A DNA stretch of 10,519 nt from Haloferacaceae archaeon (GTDB taxonomy: Archaea > Halobacteriota > Halobacteria > Halobacteriales > Haloferacaceae): NCBI GenBank assembly GCA_003554115.1, contig PWFE01000110.1, positions 1-10,519 on the forward strand, read 5' to 3'. The notes below the pieces were generated by a model. It was not told where the DNA came from. It saw nothing but the letters and a program-made list of their open reading frames with translations, and ran no database searches. Below are positions 1-6,797 of the stretch, piece after piece (within the stretch, counting starts at the first letter, position 1; each line of letters opens with the position of its first letter). The translations under genes and the position numbers were made by a program.

Positions 1-524
1 AGAACGACAGCCACCTGCACAAGCGTGATCCCGACGAACGCCTTCCAGTCTCGACCGACGCCGACAACCGCATCAGCGACCCCGTCGCCGTCGTACAGAC
101 AACCGTAGATGCCGTTGATCGCGGCGGCGTTGCTGAGTCCGTTCGAAACGATCCCAACGACAACCGCACCCACCGCGGCGAGGCCGACGATGGCGACTAT
201 TTCAATCGAGAGAATATCGAGCACTGCGGTCTCAAGTTCTCCGGGGATCCCAACGGTGTCGAGTTCTGCTTCAGCGCCGGGCTCTTCGAGCGCCTCGAAG
301 TCGACGGCCTCGATGGCTTCAAACAGGGCCTGGAGTCGGCCATCTGCGATAAGCAAGCCGAGTGCAACCGCGATCCCGACAAGTACTGGCACTCGGGTTA
401 TGGCGGTGATTCCGAGGACCAACAGATACACTGGGAGCACGCTGGCTGGCCGCTTGAGGAGGACTGATCCGGCCGACCGAATAGCGGTTCCGATGTTCAC
501 AGTGGCTTGTAGGCGTCCACACAT
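1..524 (-). CDS. Multi-pass membrane protein of unknown function, C-terminus beyond the left edge
   Basis: The minus-strand frame stays open from an ATG at 524-522 to the window edge, giving 174 codons. I do not recognise the family. Hydrophobic stretches lie near residues 28-42, 44-60 and 103-128, and a fourth seems to begin near 163. They are separated by a hydrophilic, Glu-rich segment (about 69-100). A Ser/Asn-rich turn follows the third hydrophobic stretch, then an Asp/Gly-rich loop (about 144-150). This pattern fits an integral membrane protein with an acidic loop or small domain between helices. The acidic, Val/Ala/Gly-rich composition is typical of haloarchaeal membrane proteins. A GTG at codon 9 (500-498) is an alternative start. 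The gene is divergent from uvrB, 66 bases away, so the two promoters must be close or overlapping. No catalytic motif is visible. That it is a real gene is well supported by composition and by the open frame; its function is unknown. Confidence 0.75.
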   Translation of the reverse strand, partial: MCGRLQATVNIGTAIRSAGSVLLKRPASVLPVYLLVLGITAITRVPVLVGIAVALGLLIADGRLQALFEAIEAVDFEALEEPGAEAELDTVGIPGELETAVLDILSIEIVAIVGLAAVGAVVVGIVSNGLSNAAAINGIYGCLYDGDGVADAVVGVGRDWKAFVGITLVQVAVV

Positions 525-590
525 TGTAATTTCAGGGGGTTTCGGCAGCCCACCGCGGCCGTAAAGTATGCTCGCGCCTAACGACCGCCA
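525..590. promoter_or_regulatory. Divergent promoter region, membrane protein gene / uvrB
   Basis: This 66-base gap serves two divergent genes. On the plus strand a TATA-like box (TAAAGTAT, 562-569) is centred about 25 bases before the uvrB ATG, the spacing expected for a leaderless haloarchaeal transcript. No Shine-Dalgarno sequence precedes the ATG. The complement of the same box (ATACTTTA) lies about 40 bases before the minus-strand ATG at 524, so that gene could use it with a short leader. The box assignment is inferred from position and AT content in an otherwise GC-rich gap. Confidence 0.45.
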
Positions 591-2648
591 ATGAGTGAGA
601 TGCAGTCCGGACCGCTCCAGCCGGACCGCCCGGGCGAGAATCGCCCCTTTGTAGTCGACGCCCCTTTTGAGCCGGCGGGCGATCAGCCCGAAGCTATCGA
701 GCAGTTAGTCGACGGCTACCAGCAGGGGCTGGACGAACAGACGCTGTTGGGTGTGACCGGCTCCGGAAAGACGAACACCGTCTCGTGGGCAATCGAGCAG
801 GTCGAATCGCCAACGCTCGTGTTGGCCCACAACAAGACGCTGGCGGCCCAACTGTACGAGGAGTTCCGCAACCTGTTTCCCGATAATGCCGTCGAGTACT
901 TCGTTTCGTACTACGACTACTACCAGCCCGAAGCCTACGTCGAACAGACCGACACCTACATCGACAAAGATATGTCGATAAACGAGGAGATCGAACGCTT
1001 GCGGCACTCCGCGACGCGATCCCTGCTCACTCGCGATGACGTGATCGTTGTCGCCTCCGTGTCGGCGATCTACGGGCTGGGTGATCCCGCAACGTACCGT
1101 GATCTCGCGCTCGAACTCTCGGTCGACCAGCAGCTTGACCGCGACGACCTCTTAGCGCGACTCGTCGATCTCAACTACGAGCGCAACGACGTCGACTTCT
1201 CGCAGGGCACCTTCCGCGTGCGGGGTGATACGGTCGAGATCTTCCCGATGTACGGCCGGTATGCCGTCCGCGTGGAGTTCTGGGGCGACGAGATAGATCG
1301 ACTCCTAAAAGTCGACACGCTCGCTGGTGAGGTCAAATCGACCGAACCTGCGGTGCTTATCCATCCCGCAGAACACTACTCAATGCCCGATGACACGCTG
1401 CAGGCGGCCGTCGACGAGATCGAACAACTCATGCGAGAACGCGTCCGGTATTTCGAACGGCAGGGCGATCTCGTCGCTGCCCAGCGAATCGAAGAGCGCA
1501 CAACGTTCGACATTGAGATGCTCCAAGAGACGGGCCACTGTTCGGGTATCGAAAACTACTCGGTGCACTTTTCGGATCGCGACTCCGGGGAGCCACCGTA
1601 CACCTTACTTGATTATTTCCCGAATAACTTCGTGTGTGTGGTCGACGAATCCCACGTCACTCTTCCCCAGATCAAAGGCCAATTCGGCGGCGACAAATCC
1701 CGAAAGGACTCGCTGGTCGAAAACGGCTTTCGACTGCCGACGGCCTACGACAATCGTCCGCTGACGTTCGAGGAGTTCACCGAGAAAACCGGTCGGATGC
1801 TGTATGTGAGTGCGACACCCGGAGACTACGAGTTGGACAACTCCGGACAGGTCGTCGAACAGATCGTCCGGCCGACCCATCTCGTCGACCCGAAAGTTGA
1901 AACTACTCCTGCAACTGGCCAAATCGAGGATCTCTTAGAACGGATCAATACGCGAATCAACCGTGACGAGCGAACGCTCGTGACGACGCTCACAAAGCGG
2001 ATGGCTGAGGATCTCACCGAGTATCTCGACGAAGCCGGTGTTGAGGTTGCCTACATGCACGACGAGACAGACACACTCGAACGCCACGAGCTGATCCGGA
2101 GCCTCCGATTAGGTGAGATCGACGTGCTCGTCGGGATCAACTTGCTTCGAGAGGGTCTCGACATTCCCGAGGTGTCGCTGGTGGCGATTCTCGATGCCGA
2201 CCAACAGGGCTTTTTGCGCTCTGAGACCACGCTCGTCCAGACGATGGGTCGGGCCGCGCGCAATGTCAACGGCAAAGTGATTCTGTATGCCGACGAAACG
2301 ACCGACGCAATGGCAGCCGCGATTGATGAAACTCAGCGCCGCCGTCGGATTCAACAGGCGTTCAATGCCGAACACGGCCACGAACCGATGACAATCGAAA
2401 AGGCGGTCGGCGAAACCAATCTTCCAGGATCGAAAACCGACACCAGCGGGCTGGCGACCGAAACCCCCGAAACCGACGACGAAGCAGCCGCCCAGATCGA
2501 ACAGCTCGAAGACCGCATGCAGGAGGCCGCGAACAACCTCGAATTCGAGCTGGCTGCAGATATCCGAGACCGGATTCGGGAGCTTCGCCAAGCGTTCGAT
2601 CTTGAAGCAGACCTCGGTGTCGAACCCGAAGTCGACTCGGCGTTCTGA
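591..2648 (+). CDS. uvrB: Excinuclease ABC subunit UvrB
   Basis: UvrB is the DNA-damage verification helicase of bacterial-type nucleotide excision repair. It is loaded by UvrA, opens the lesion with its beta-hairpin and recruits the nuclease UvrC, acting in the cytoplasm on DNA. The 685-residue product is of normal length. Visible landmarks are a Walker A motif GVTGSGKT (54-61), the beta-hairpin region rich in Tyr (about 105-128), the Walker B/DESH box (351-354), the motif [14 protein letters not shown] (401-414), late helicase motifs [15 protein letters not shown] (514-528) and QTMGRAARN (550-558), and a C-terminal UVR domain (about 635-670) that pairs with the matching domain of UvrC. A Thr/Glu/Asp-rich linker (about 610-635) joins helicase core and UVR domain. 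The ATG at 591 has a TATA-like box at leaderless spacing; a second in-frame ATG is three codons later. No key residue is missing. uvrC is in this window about 5 kb away; uvrA is not. Confidence 0.98.
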   Translation: MSEMQSGPLQPDRPGENRPFVVDAPFEPAGDQPEAIEQLVDGYQQGLDEQTLLGVTGSGKTNTVSWAIEQVESPTLVLAHNKTLAAQLYEEFRNLFPDNAVEYFVSYYDYYQPEAYVEQTDTYIDKDMSINEEIERLRHSATRSLLTRDDVIVVASVSAIYGLGDPATYRDLALELSVDQQLDRDDLLARLVDLNYERNDVDFSQGTFRVRGDTVEIFPMYGRYAVRVEFWGDEIDRLLKVDTLAGEVKSTEPAVLIHPAEHYSMPDDTLQAAVDEIEQLMRERVRYFERQGDLVAAQRIEERTTFDIEMLQETGHCSGIENYSVHFSDRDSGEPPYTLLDYFPNNFVCVVDESHVTLPQIKGQFGGDKSRKDSLVENGFRLPTAYDNRPLTFEEFTEKTGRMLYVSATPGDYELDNSGQVVEQIVRPTHLVDPKVETTPATGQIEDLLERINTRINRDERTLVTTLTKRMAEDLTEYLDEAGVEVAYMHDETDTLERHELIRSLRLGEIDVLVGINLLREGLDIPEVSLVAILDADQQGFLRSETTLVQTMGRAARNVNGKVILYADETTDAMAAAIDETQRRRRIQQAFNAEHGHEPMTIEKAVGETNLPGSKTDTSGLATETPETDDEAAAQIEQLEDRMQEAANNLEFELAADIRDRIRELRQAFDLEADLGVEPEVDSAF

Positions 2649-2707
2649 GTGTTCGCTGTGTGCGACGGGCGGAAACGCCTTTGAGGGTCCACTTCGTTGG
2701 TCGACGT

Positions 2708-2989
2708 ATGCCCACTGCTGACTCTCCGGAGCGTCCGTCCGAACCGGCGAGTTCACCGTCGGACGTCGAAGACTGGCTTACGTTACTCGATTATCTCACC
2801 AGCGAGTTCGCCGACAACGACCAAGCACTCGAATGTGAACTCGAAGACGTCTCGGTCGATGTCCCGATGCGGATGTCGACGGATGCCGAAACCGCCAACT
2901 GGCGGTTCGACGGCGGCCTGACAATGAGTGTCGGTGAAGTCAGCGTTCCGCTACGCGACTGGCGGCGTTACTGGGACCGTTCCGACTGA
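2708..2989 (+). CDS. Small acidic protein of unknown function
   Basis: This gene encodes 93 residues, and I do not recognise the family. The N-terminal 20 residues are Ser/Pro-rich and probably disordered. A likely helix follows (about 20-36, EDWLTLLDYLTSEF), then alternating polar and hydrophobic segments (about 40-82) that look like beta strands, and a basic/aromatic end (about 83-91, RDWRRYWDR). Four Trp residues (23, 65, 85, 89) are notable in so short a protein. There is no signal peptide or membrane segment. I chose the ATG at 2708 over an in-frame GTG at 2660, because 2660 lies only 12 bases after the uvrB stop and would add an Arg-rich extension unlike the acidic rest. The gene follows uvrB by 59 bases, so read-through from uvrB is possible, although a weak T-rich box (around 2679-2683) could serve a leaderless start. 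It ends 14 bases before the end of the convergent SPFH gene. Confidence 0.8.
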   Translation: MPTADSPERPSEPASSPSDVEDWLTLLDYLTSEFADNDQALECELEDVSVDVPMRMSTDAETANWRFDGGLTMSVGEVSVPLRDWRRYWDRSD

Positions 2990-3003
2990 CGATTGCCTAC
3001 TGG

Positions 3004-4152
3004 CTACTCTGTTGTTGTTTCGAGTTCAGTTTCGAGTTCCTCGTCGACCTCGGTGCCGACTGAGGCCAACTCGTCGACGTCCAGATTCGTCAACAGCTCA
3101 TCGATTTTGTCGAGCCCAAGCATCTCTCGTGTCTCGTCGTCGAAATCACGGCTTTCGAGTTCTTGGCCTGCCGAGGCGATGTCGCTGCCGGTGAGTTGGC
3201 CGCCGTAGCGACCAACCAGCGAGGTAAGCTCCTGGGGGAGAATGAACGTCGAGGAGTCGCCTTCGCCGATGCGTTCGAGGCTTTCCATGCCGCGTTCGAT
3301 AATCGCACGCTCGCCCATCGCTTCGGCCGATTTCGCTCGAAGCACTGTCGAGATGGCATCACCTTGTGCCTGCAGAATCTGGCTCTGTTTTTGTCCCTGT
3401 GCGCGGATGATGTTGGCCTGTTTGTCACCCTCGGCTTTTTCGACCGCGCTGCGGCGCTGGCCTTGGGCTTCGAGAATCATCGCCCGCCGGCGGCGTTCGG
3501 CCGACGTCTGGTCTTCCATCGCGCGTTTGACCTCCGAGGAAGGGCTGACTTCCCGAACCTCGACGGCCTCGACGCGGATTCCCCACTCGTCTGTGGGCTC
3601 GTCCAACTCTCGGCGAATGCGGGCGTTGATCTCGTCGCGGCGCGAAAGCGTATCGTCGAGTTCGAGATCGCCGATAACGGCCCGGAGCGTGGTTTGGGCC
3701 AGATTCGAGATTGCTGTCTCGTAGTTGTCGACCTCTAAGAACGCCTTTTTCGCATCCATAATCCGGTAGTAGACGATCGCATCGGCCCGGACCGGCGAGT
3801 TGTCACGGGTGATCGCCTCTTGGCGCGGAACATCGATTGTCCGGGTTCGCATATCGAACGTGTAGGTTCGTGAGACGAACGGCGGGACGAGCCGAAGCCC
3901 CGGCTCAAGCAGCTCGCGGTACTCACCGAACACCGTCAGCGCGCGTTTCTCGTAGGCTTCGACGATCTCGACCGCGCTGACGACGGTGACGCCGGCGACA
4001 ATAATTGCCAACAACCCGACGGCAAACGCCGGATCCAGACCGGCAAACAGAAGAACACCAACGATACCGGCTGCAAAGACGGCGAGCGTCGTCCAGACGC
4101 CGTCGGGAATCCGGTCGCTGGGTCCACCGCTCACATCAAAACCCGTGCTCAT
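3004..4152 (-). CDS. SPFH (stomatin/prohibitin/HflK-HflC-type) membrane protein
   Basis: Proteins of this family form large membrane-anchored oligomers linked to membrane microdomains and to membrane protease control. The 382-residue product has a polar N-terminus, two hydrophobic segments (about 20-37 and 42-60), then an SPFH domain from about residue 63 (VEIVEAYEKRALTVFGEY) to about 220. The domain includes typical stomatin phrases such as EPGLRLVPPF (83-92), the DVPRQEAITRDN region (107-118) and VEAVEVREVSPSSEVKRAM (194-212). A long Ala/Gln/Glu/Arg-rich coiled coil follows (about 210-290), then a polar acidic tail. The ATG at 4152 is preferred; an ATG at 4161 and a GTG at 4176 are in frame upstream, but the GTG overlaps the likely TATA box. 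No nfeD-like partner gene lies beside it, although this partner is common for one SPFH branch. The family is certain; the partner and exact role are unknown. Confidence 0.93.
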   Translation of the reverse strand: MSTGFDVSGGPSDRIPDGVWTTLAVFAAGIVGVLLFAGLDPAFAVGLLAIIVAGVTVVSAVEIVEAYEKRALTVFGEYRELLEPGLRLVPPFVSRTYTFDMRTRTIDVPRQEAITRDNSPVRADAIVYYRIMDAKKAFLEVDNYETAISNLAQTTLRAVIGDLELDDTLSRRDEINARIRRELDEPTDEWGIRVEAVEVREVSPSSEVKRAMEDQTSAERRRRAMILEAQGQRRSAVEKAEGDKQANIIRAQGQKQSQILQAQGDAISTVLRAKSAEAMGERAIIERGMESLERIGEGDSSTFILPQELTSLVGRYGGQLTGSDIASAGQELESRDFDDETREMLGLDKIDELLTNLDVDELASVGTEVDEELETELETTTE

Positions 4153-4256
4153 AGCCAACATAGGGTCTGGCCACACTTACGATTATCCCTCTGTACCGTT
4201 CGGAGAGCCCGTCGACGGATCCGCGTGTTTTTGCCCACGCCGTGCCGACCGACGGT
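4153..4256. promoter_or_regulatory. Divergent promoter region, SPFH gene / 2H phosphoesterase gene
   Basis: Two TATA-like boxes face opposite ways in this 104-base gap. On the minus strand an AT-rich box (GATTATC on the plus strand, 4181-4187) lies about 32 bases before the SPFH ATG at 4152, or about 23 before the in-frame ATG at 4161. On the plus strand TGTTTTT (4225-4231) is centred about 29 bases before a GTG at 4257. Both are inferred from position and composition; no other regulatory element is evident. Confidence 0.4.
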
Positions 4257-4781
4257 GTGTTCAGTCTCAACGTCCCTGTTCCGGGCTCGGTCGCTCGTCT
4301 GGCCTCCGAGTTGTACCCACAGCTCGTCGACTTCGAGAGTCAACGCGAGCAGTGTACGCTGGTCGTCAAACGGTTCGACGAGGCAATGTTCGAAGCCGAC
4401 TCTCCAGAGTATCTCCTTTCAACTCTTCGCAAACAGCTCCCGTCGAAGTTGGCTGGTACCCCTGCCTTCGAGGCTCGGGTCGACTCGATCGACTACTTCG
4501 CCGAACCAACCCGCGGTGCGGGACCGGTCGTCTATCTGACTGTCGAAAGCCCCGGCCTGCAATCGCTTCACAACCAGTTAGTCGACGCCTACGGTTCCAT
4601 CTCGGGACTGGAAGGCGACGACTACGTCCCACACATCACGCTCGCCCGCGGCGGGTCGACTGCCGATGCCGAGCGGCTGGCCGGACAGTCGATTGAGCCG
4701 CGCTCGTGGACTGTCTCGGAACTCGTGTTGTGGGACTCACGGTATCGTGAGGCCGTTACGCGCTACTCGCTGCCGGCCTGA
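4257..4781 (+). CDS. 2'-5' RNA ligase-like 2H phosphoesterase, first catalytic His absent
   Basis: The LigT/2H fold normally carries two H-x-T/S-x motifs that cut or join 2',5'- or cyclic phosphate bonds in RNA or nucleotides. The second motif is clear: HITLARG at residues 126-132 (numbered from the GTG at 4257). The region where the first belongs reads EQCTLVVKRF (31-40), with Cys33-Thr34 and no His. In fact no His occurs before residue 105, so the catalytic pair is incomplete. Other family-like parts are the N-terminal FSLNVPVPG strand, a central DSIDYFAEP strand (about 76-84), GPVVYLTVESPG (89-100) and a C-terminal SELVLWDSRY (about 154-163). I prefer the GTG at 4257 because a T-rich box lies about 29 bases upstream and because FSLNVPVPG is a natural N-terminal strand; a GTG at 4242 would add five residues. 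The gene stops 4 bases before the end of the convergent P450 gene. The family call is good; whether the protein is catalytically active is uncertain. Confidence 0.88.
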   Translation: MFSLNVPVPGSVARLASELYPQLVDFESQREQCTLVVKRFDEAMFEADSPEYLLSTLRKQLPSKLAGTPAFEARVDSIDYFAEPTRGAGPVVYLTVESPGLQSLHNQLVDAYGSISGLEGDDYVPHITLARGGSTADAERLAGQSIEPRSWTVSELVLWDSRYREAVTRYSLPA

Positions 4782-4785
4782 GTGC

Positions 4786-6126
4786 TCACCGCTCGTGGAG
4801 GCGCATTGCGACCGGCTCGTCGGGGTGCATCGTCAAAGAGCCGCGAAGGCCCAACTCCCCGTCGCCGAGATACTCCATGCGATATTTTTGGCCGACAGTT
4901 GCGAGAATGAGCGTCGCCTCTAGCATGGATAGCTGTTTGCCGATGCAGTGTCGTGGACCGCCGCCGAACGGGAAAAACGCAAACCGTGGCCGCTCGGTGT
5001 GGCGTTCGTCAAGCCAGCGGTCCGGATCGAACACTTCGGGATCGTCATACCAACGGTCCGAGCGGTGGACGACCCACTGTGGGAGCATGAGCCCTGCACC
5101 GGCAGGCAGTCGATAGCCACCGATCTCGACGTCAACCGCCGTCTCCCGAAACATGGTGTACACCGGCGGATACAGCCGCATCGCCTCGTTGATCACCGCG
5201 TTCGTATATTCGAGGTGTCGACTGTCAGCGGCTGTCGGTCTCTCGCCGTCGAGTGTCTCATTGAGCTCTGTGTGGAACCGCCGTTCGGCTCCCTGATGCT
5301 CCGAGAGGAGATACCATGTGTAGGTAAGCGTGAGCGCAGTGGTGTCGTGGCCCGCCAACAGCATCGTCATCATCTCGTCGCGGATATCCGCCGCAGTCGC
5401 CTCGCCGTGATGCTGGGCCCGGAGGAGAATCGAAAGCAGATCCATCGGTTCGGTGCCTTCGGTACCACTTTCGGTACCACGGCGTTCGTCGACGATTTCC
5501 TCGATTATGCCTTCGAGTGCGTCGACGGCCGCAGCGAACGCCCGGTTCTTCTGTGTCGGTGCCCAACTCGGCACGAACCGACCGAACGGGTCCGGCTCGA
5601 AACGAGCGCCGAGCGGTTCGAGGTGTGTCTGGATCGCTTCGGTTTGCTCGCTGTCGAGTTCGGTACCGAACATCGCCGCCACGATGATCCGGACGGTGAG
5701 TCGCGCCATCTCGACGTTGATATCGATCCGGTCGCCGGCAGACCACTCGGTCAACAGTGCCTCGGTGTAGTCGGTCATCATCTCGCCGAGTTGGGTGATT
5801 CGCCCGCTGCGAAAGGCGGGTGCGGCGCGCTGTCGTTGTTGTTTCCAGACGTCTCCTTCGCTCACCAACAATCCCTCACCGAGCAGCTGATCGATTGCAT
5901 CGTCGCCAAAATCCAGCTTCGGGAACGCTGCTGGCTCCGAGACGAGTACGCGCTCGATATCTCGTGGGTTGGTCAGCATGTACACCGGCTGGGGACCGAG
6001 GTCGAACTGCACGATATCGCCGTAGGCGTCCGCACACACGTCCATAAACGCGAACGGATCGTCGGCGTACTGCGGTGCATTTCCGAACAACGGCACCCCG
6101 TTCGGTCCCGGTGGGCGAGGACGCAT
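4786..6126 (-). CDS. Cytochrome P450
   Basis: This is a heme-thiolate monooxygenase that inserts one oxygen atom into an organic substrate using electrons from a redox partner. The 446-residue product has all the hallmarks: a Pro-rich N-terminus (PRPPGPNGVPLFGN), the C-helix WKQQRQR (94-100), the I-helix oxygen-binding AGHDTT (258-263), the ExxR pair in NEAMRLYPP (Glu314, Arg317), the FDPDRW motif (366-371) and the heme loop FGGGPRHCIG (387-396) with Cys394 as iron ligand. There is no N-terminal membrane anchor, so it should be soluble. The overall look resembles the CYP102/CYP4-like branch and known haloarchaeal P450s such as CYP174; substrate unknown. No ferredoxin or reductase gene is nearby. 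The ATG at 6126 is preferred over a TTG at 6147, because a TATA-like box is centred 28 bases before it. It lies downstream of a small hypothetical gene on the same strand. Confidence 0.96.
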   Translation of the reverse strand: MRPRPPGPNGVPLFGNAPQYADDPFAFMDVCADAYGDIVQFDLGPQPVYMLTNPRDIERVLVSEPAAFPKLDFGDDAIDQLLGEGLLVSEGDVWKQQRQRAAPAFRSGRITQLGEMMTDYTEALLTEWSAGDRIDINVEMARLTVRIIVAAMFGTELDSEQTEAIQTHLEPLGARFEPDPFGRFVPSWAPTQKNRAFAAAVDALEGIIEEIVDERRGTESGTEGTEPMDLLSILLRAQHHGEATAADIRDEMMTMLLAGHDTTALTLTYTWYLLSEHQGAERRFHTELNETLDGERPTAADSRHLEYTNAVINEAMRLYPPVYTMFRETAVDVEIGGYRLPAGAGLMLPQWVVHRSDRWYDDPEVFDPDRWLDERHTERPRFAFFPFGGGPRHCIGKQLSMLEATLILATVGQKYRMEYLGDGELGLRGSLTMHPDEPVAMRLHER

Positions 6127-6149
6127 TGGCGTTTGTAGGCGTCTCAACC

Positions 6150-6158
6150 GATTAAGCG
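6150..6158 (-). promoter_or_regulatory. Probable TATA box for the P450 gene
   Basis: Read on the minus strand this is CGCTTAATC, centred about 28 bases before the ATG at 6126. That spacing fits a leaderless haloarchaeal transcript. It implies that the P450 gene can be transcribed independently of the small gene just upstream. It is inferred from position and sequence only. Confidence 0.45.
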
Positions 6159-6169
6159 TTCGGTCGACC

Positions 6170-6424
6170 CTATATCTCGTCGTCCGGGTCGTGTTCGGCC
6201 GCCATTTTCGTCGCTTCAGTTGCGAACCGCTCGCGGTCCGACTCGTCGACCGTGCTGAGATCGCTCTCGTCGACCTCGATAGCCGCCGTCTGAGGGCCGC
6301 GTCGCTGCAGTAGCGTCATCGAGAGCTCCTTGCGGAGTTGGTACTCACCGTCGACGGTCGCGTACACAAACGAGATCAGATTTCGGTCGTCGTAGCTTCG
6401 TTCGACAAGCCACAGCCGTGTCAT
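6170..6424 (-). CDS. Small hypothetical protein, probably conserved in haloarchaea
   Basis: The gene encodes 84 residues from an ATG at 6424. I cannot name the family or its function with confidence. The N-terminal half (TRLWLVERSYDDRNLISFVY, then VDGEYQLRKELSMTLL) looks like beta strands with a short helix. The second half is very acidic and likely helical (about 52-84, with many Asp and Glu), as expected of a real haloarchaeal coding region rather than a shadow frame. It has no Cys or His cluster, signal peptide or membrane segment. It lies 43 bases upstream of the P450 gene in the same direction, so partial co-transcription is possible even though the P450 seems to have its own TATA box. 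No convincing promoter is seen before its own ATG. Confidence 0.8.
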   Translation of the reverse strand: MTRLWLVERSYDDRNLISFVYATVDGEYQLRKELSMTLLQRRGPQTAAIEVDESDLSTVDESDRERFATEATKMAAEHDPDDEI

Positions 6425-6506
6425 ACACCCGATTCAGTGTCCATTCGGTTGTGCATGTCGGTTGTCGGTGCGGCTGTTACTCGGTGATACAGGTGGTGGT
6501 GTCACT

Positions 6507-6552
6507 ACAGGCCACGGGTCGGGTGCCTCTGAACTGCCCGGTTGTGGCCTGT
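6507..6552. repeat. Perfect 9-base inverted repeat, 28-base spacer
   Basis: The left arm ACAGGCCAC (6507-6515) is exactly complementary to the right arm GTGGCCTGT (6544-6552). Transcribed in either direction it could form a stem with a 28-base loop. Alternatively it is a pair of protein-binding half sites. The arms share the ACAGG/CCTGT core with the dyad at 6717-6741. No T-run follows, so it is not a typical terminator. Confidence 0.55.
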
Positions 6553-6667
6553 GTGGACAGCCCCACAGTGTTTCTCCCCCCAGAGACTCGCTGTTGTGTC
6601 TCACCACCGGTCGGTGTTCGACCAGTCGGTACACAACCCACAGCCTCCGTTTCGGTTCGAGCACGTC

Positions 6668-6710
6668 TTTATTCTGTCTATCAAAATATCCTGCCTGATA
6701 ATACAATCCG
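6668..6710 (+). promoter_or_regulatory. AT-rich promoter zone for the membrane winged-helix gene
   Basis: Within a GC-rich window this stretch contains TTTATT (6668-6673), AAAATAT (6683-6689) and GATAATAC (6697-6704). If the last is the TATA box, transcription would start near 6727, inside the dyad at 6717-6741, and give a leader of about 70 bases before the ATG at 6798. The start point is inferred; no SD site near the ATG is convincing. Confidence 0.4.
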
Positions 6711-6716
6711 AAACCC

Positions 6717-6741
6717 GACAGGGGCAAGCTACTTGCCTGTC
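6717..6741. repeat. Imperfect dyad, possible operator
   Basis: GACAGGGGCAAG (6717-6728) and CTTGCCTGTC (6732-6741) are complementary except for two extra G bases in the left arm, and are separated by CTA. TTGCCTGT from the right arm recurs at 6754-6761, and a related TGCCTGA occurs at 6692-6698. The dyad falls where transcription of the downstream gene would start, a plausible operator position; a small RNA hairpin in the leader is the alternative. Confidence 0.5.
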
Positions 6742-6797
6742 TCAGCAGAATAGTTGCCTGTACGTTGTCCAATCATCGTCCCCTCCACCCCTGAATC

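Larger units (their letters stand above)
6425..6797. other. Repeat-bearing divergent intergenic region, 373 bases
   Basis: No convincing gene is seen here: the open frames are rich in Cys, Pro, Arg and Ser rather than Asp/Glu and do not look haloarchaeal. The left part is GC-rich and holds an 8-base direct repeat TCGGTTGT (6445-6452 and 6458-6465) and a 9-base inverted repeat (6507-6515 with 6544-6552). The right part (about 6668-6710) is AT-rich with several TATA-like stretches, followed by an imperfect dyad (6717-6741) and repeated TGCCTG elements. It must contain promoters for the minus-strand gene at 6424 and the plus-strand gene at 6798. It is unusually long compared with the other gaps here and may carry operators or a small RNA. 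Confidence 0.55.

Noticed and set aside
109..564. Plus-strand open frame (151 codons) near the left edge
   Set aside because: A Ser/Thr/Pro/Arg-rich translation typical of an antisense frame. The minus-strand frame gives a coherent membrane protein.
2660..2707. GTG start at 2660 extending the small acidic protein by 16 residues
   Set aside because: The extension is Arg-rich and lies almost against the uvrB stop; the ATG at 2708 gives a composition consistent along its length.
3163..3738. Plus-strand open frame (191 codons) opposite the SPFH gene
   Set aside because: A non-acidic, Arg/Phe/Leu-rich translation with no domain, lying fully antisense to the SPFH and coiled-coil region.
4948..6138. 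Long plus-strand open frame (396 codons) opposite the P450 gene
   Set aside because: Its translation is rich in Arg, His, Cys and Val without any domain, while the minus strand encodes a complete P450 with all motifs. It is a shadow of GC-rich codon use.
6445..6465. TCGGTTGT direct repeat (6445-6452, 6458-6465) as a possible CRISPR or iteron start
   Set aside because: Only two copies of 8 bases, 13 apart, with no further units; chance is an adequate explanation.
6418..6753. Cys-rich plus-strand open frame (111 codons) in the intergenic gap
   Set aside because: It starts inside the small minus-strand gene and has hardly any Asp or Glu, unlike every accepted protein here. Its six Cys are scattered without a metal-binding pattern, and it ends inside the dyad and repeat area.
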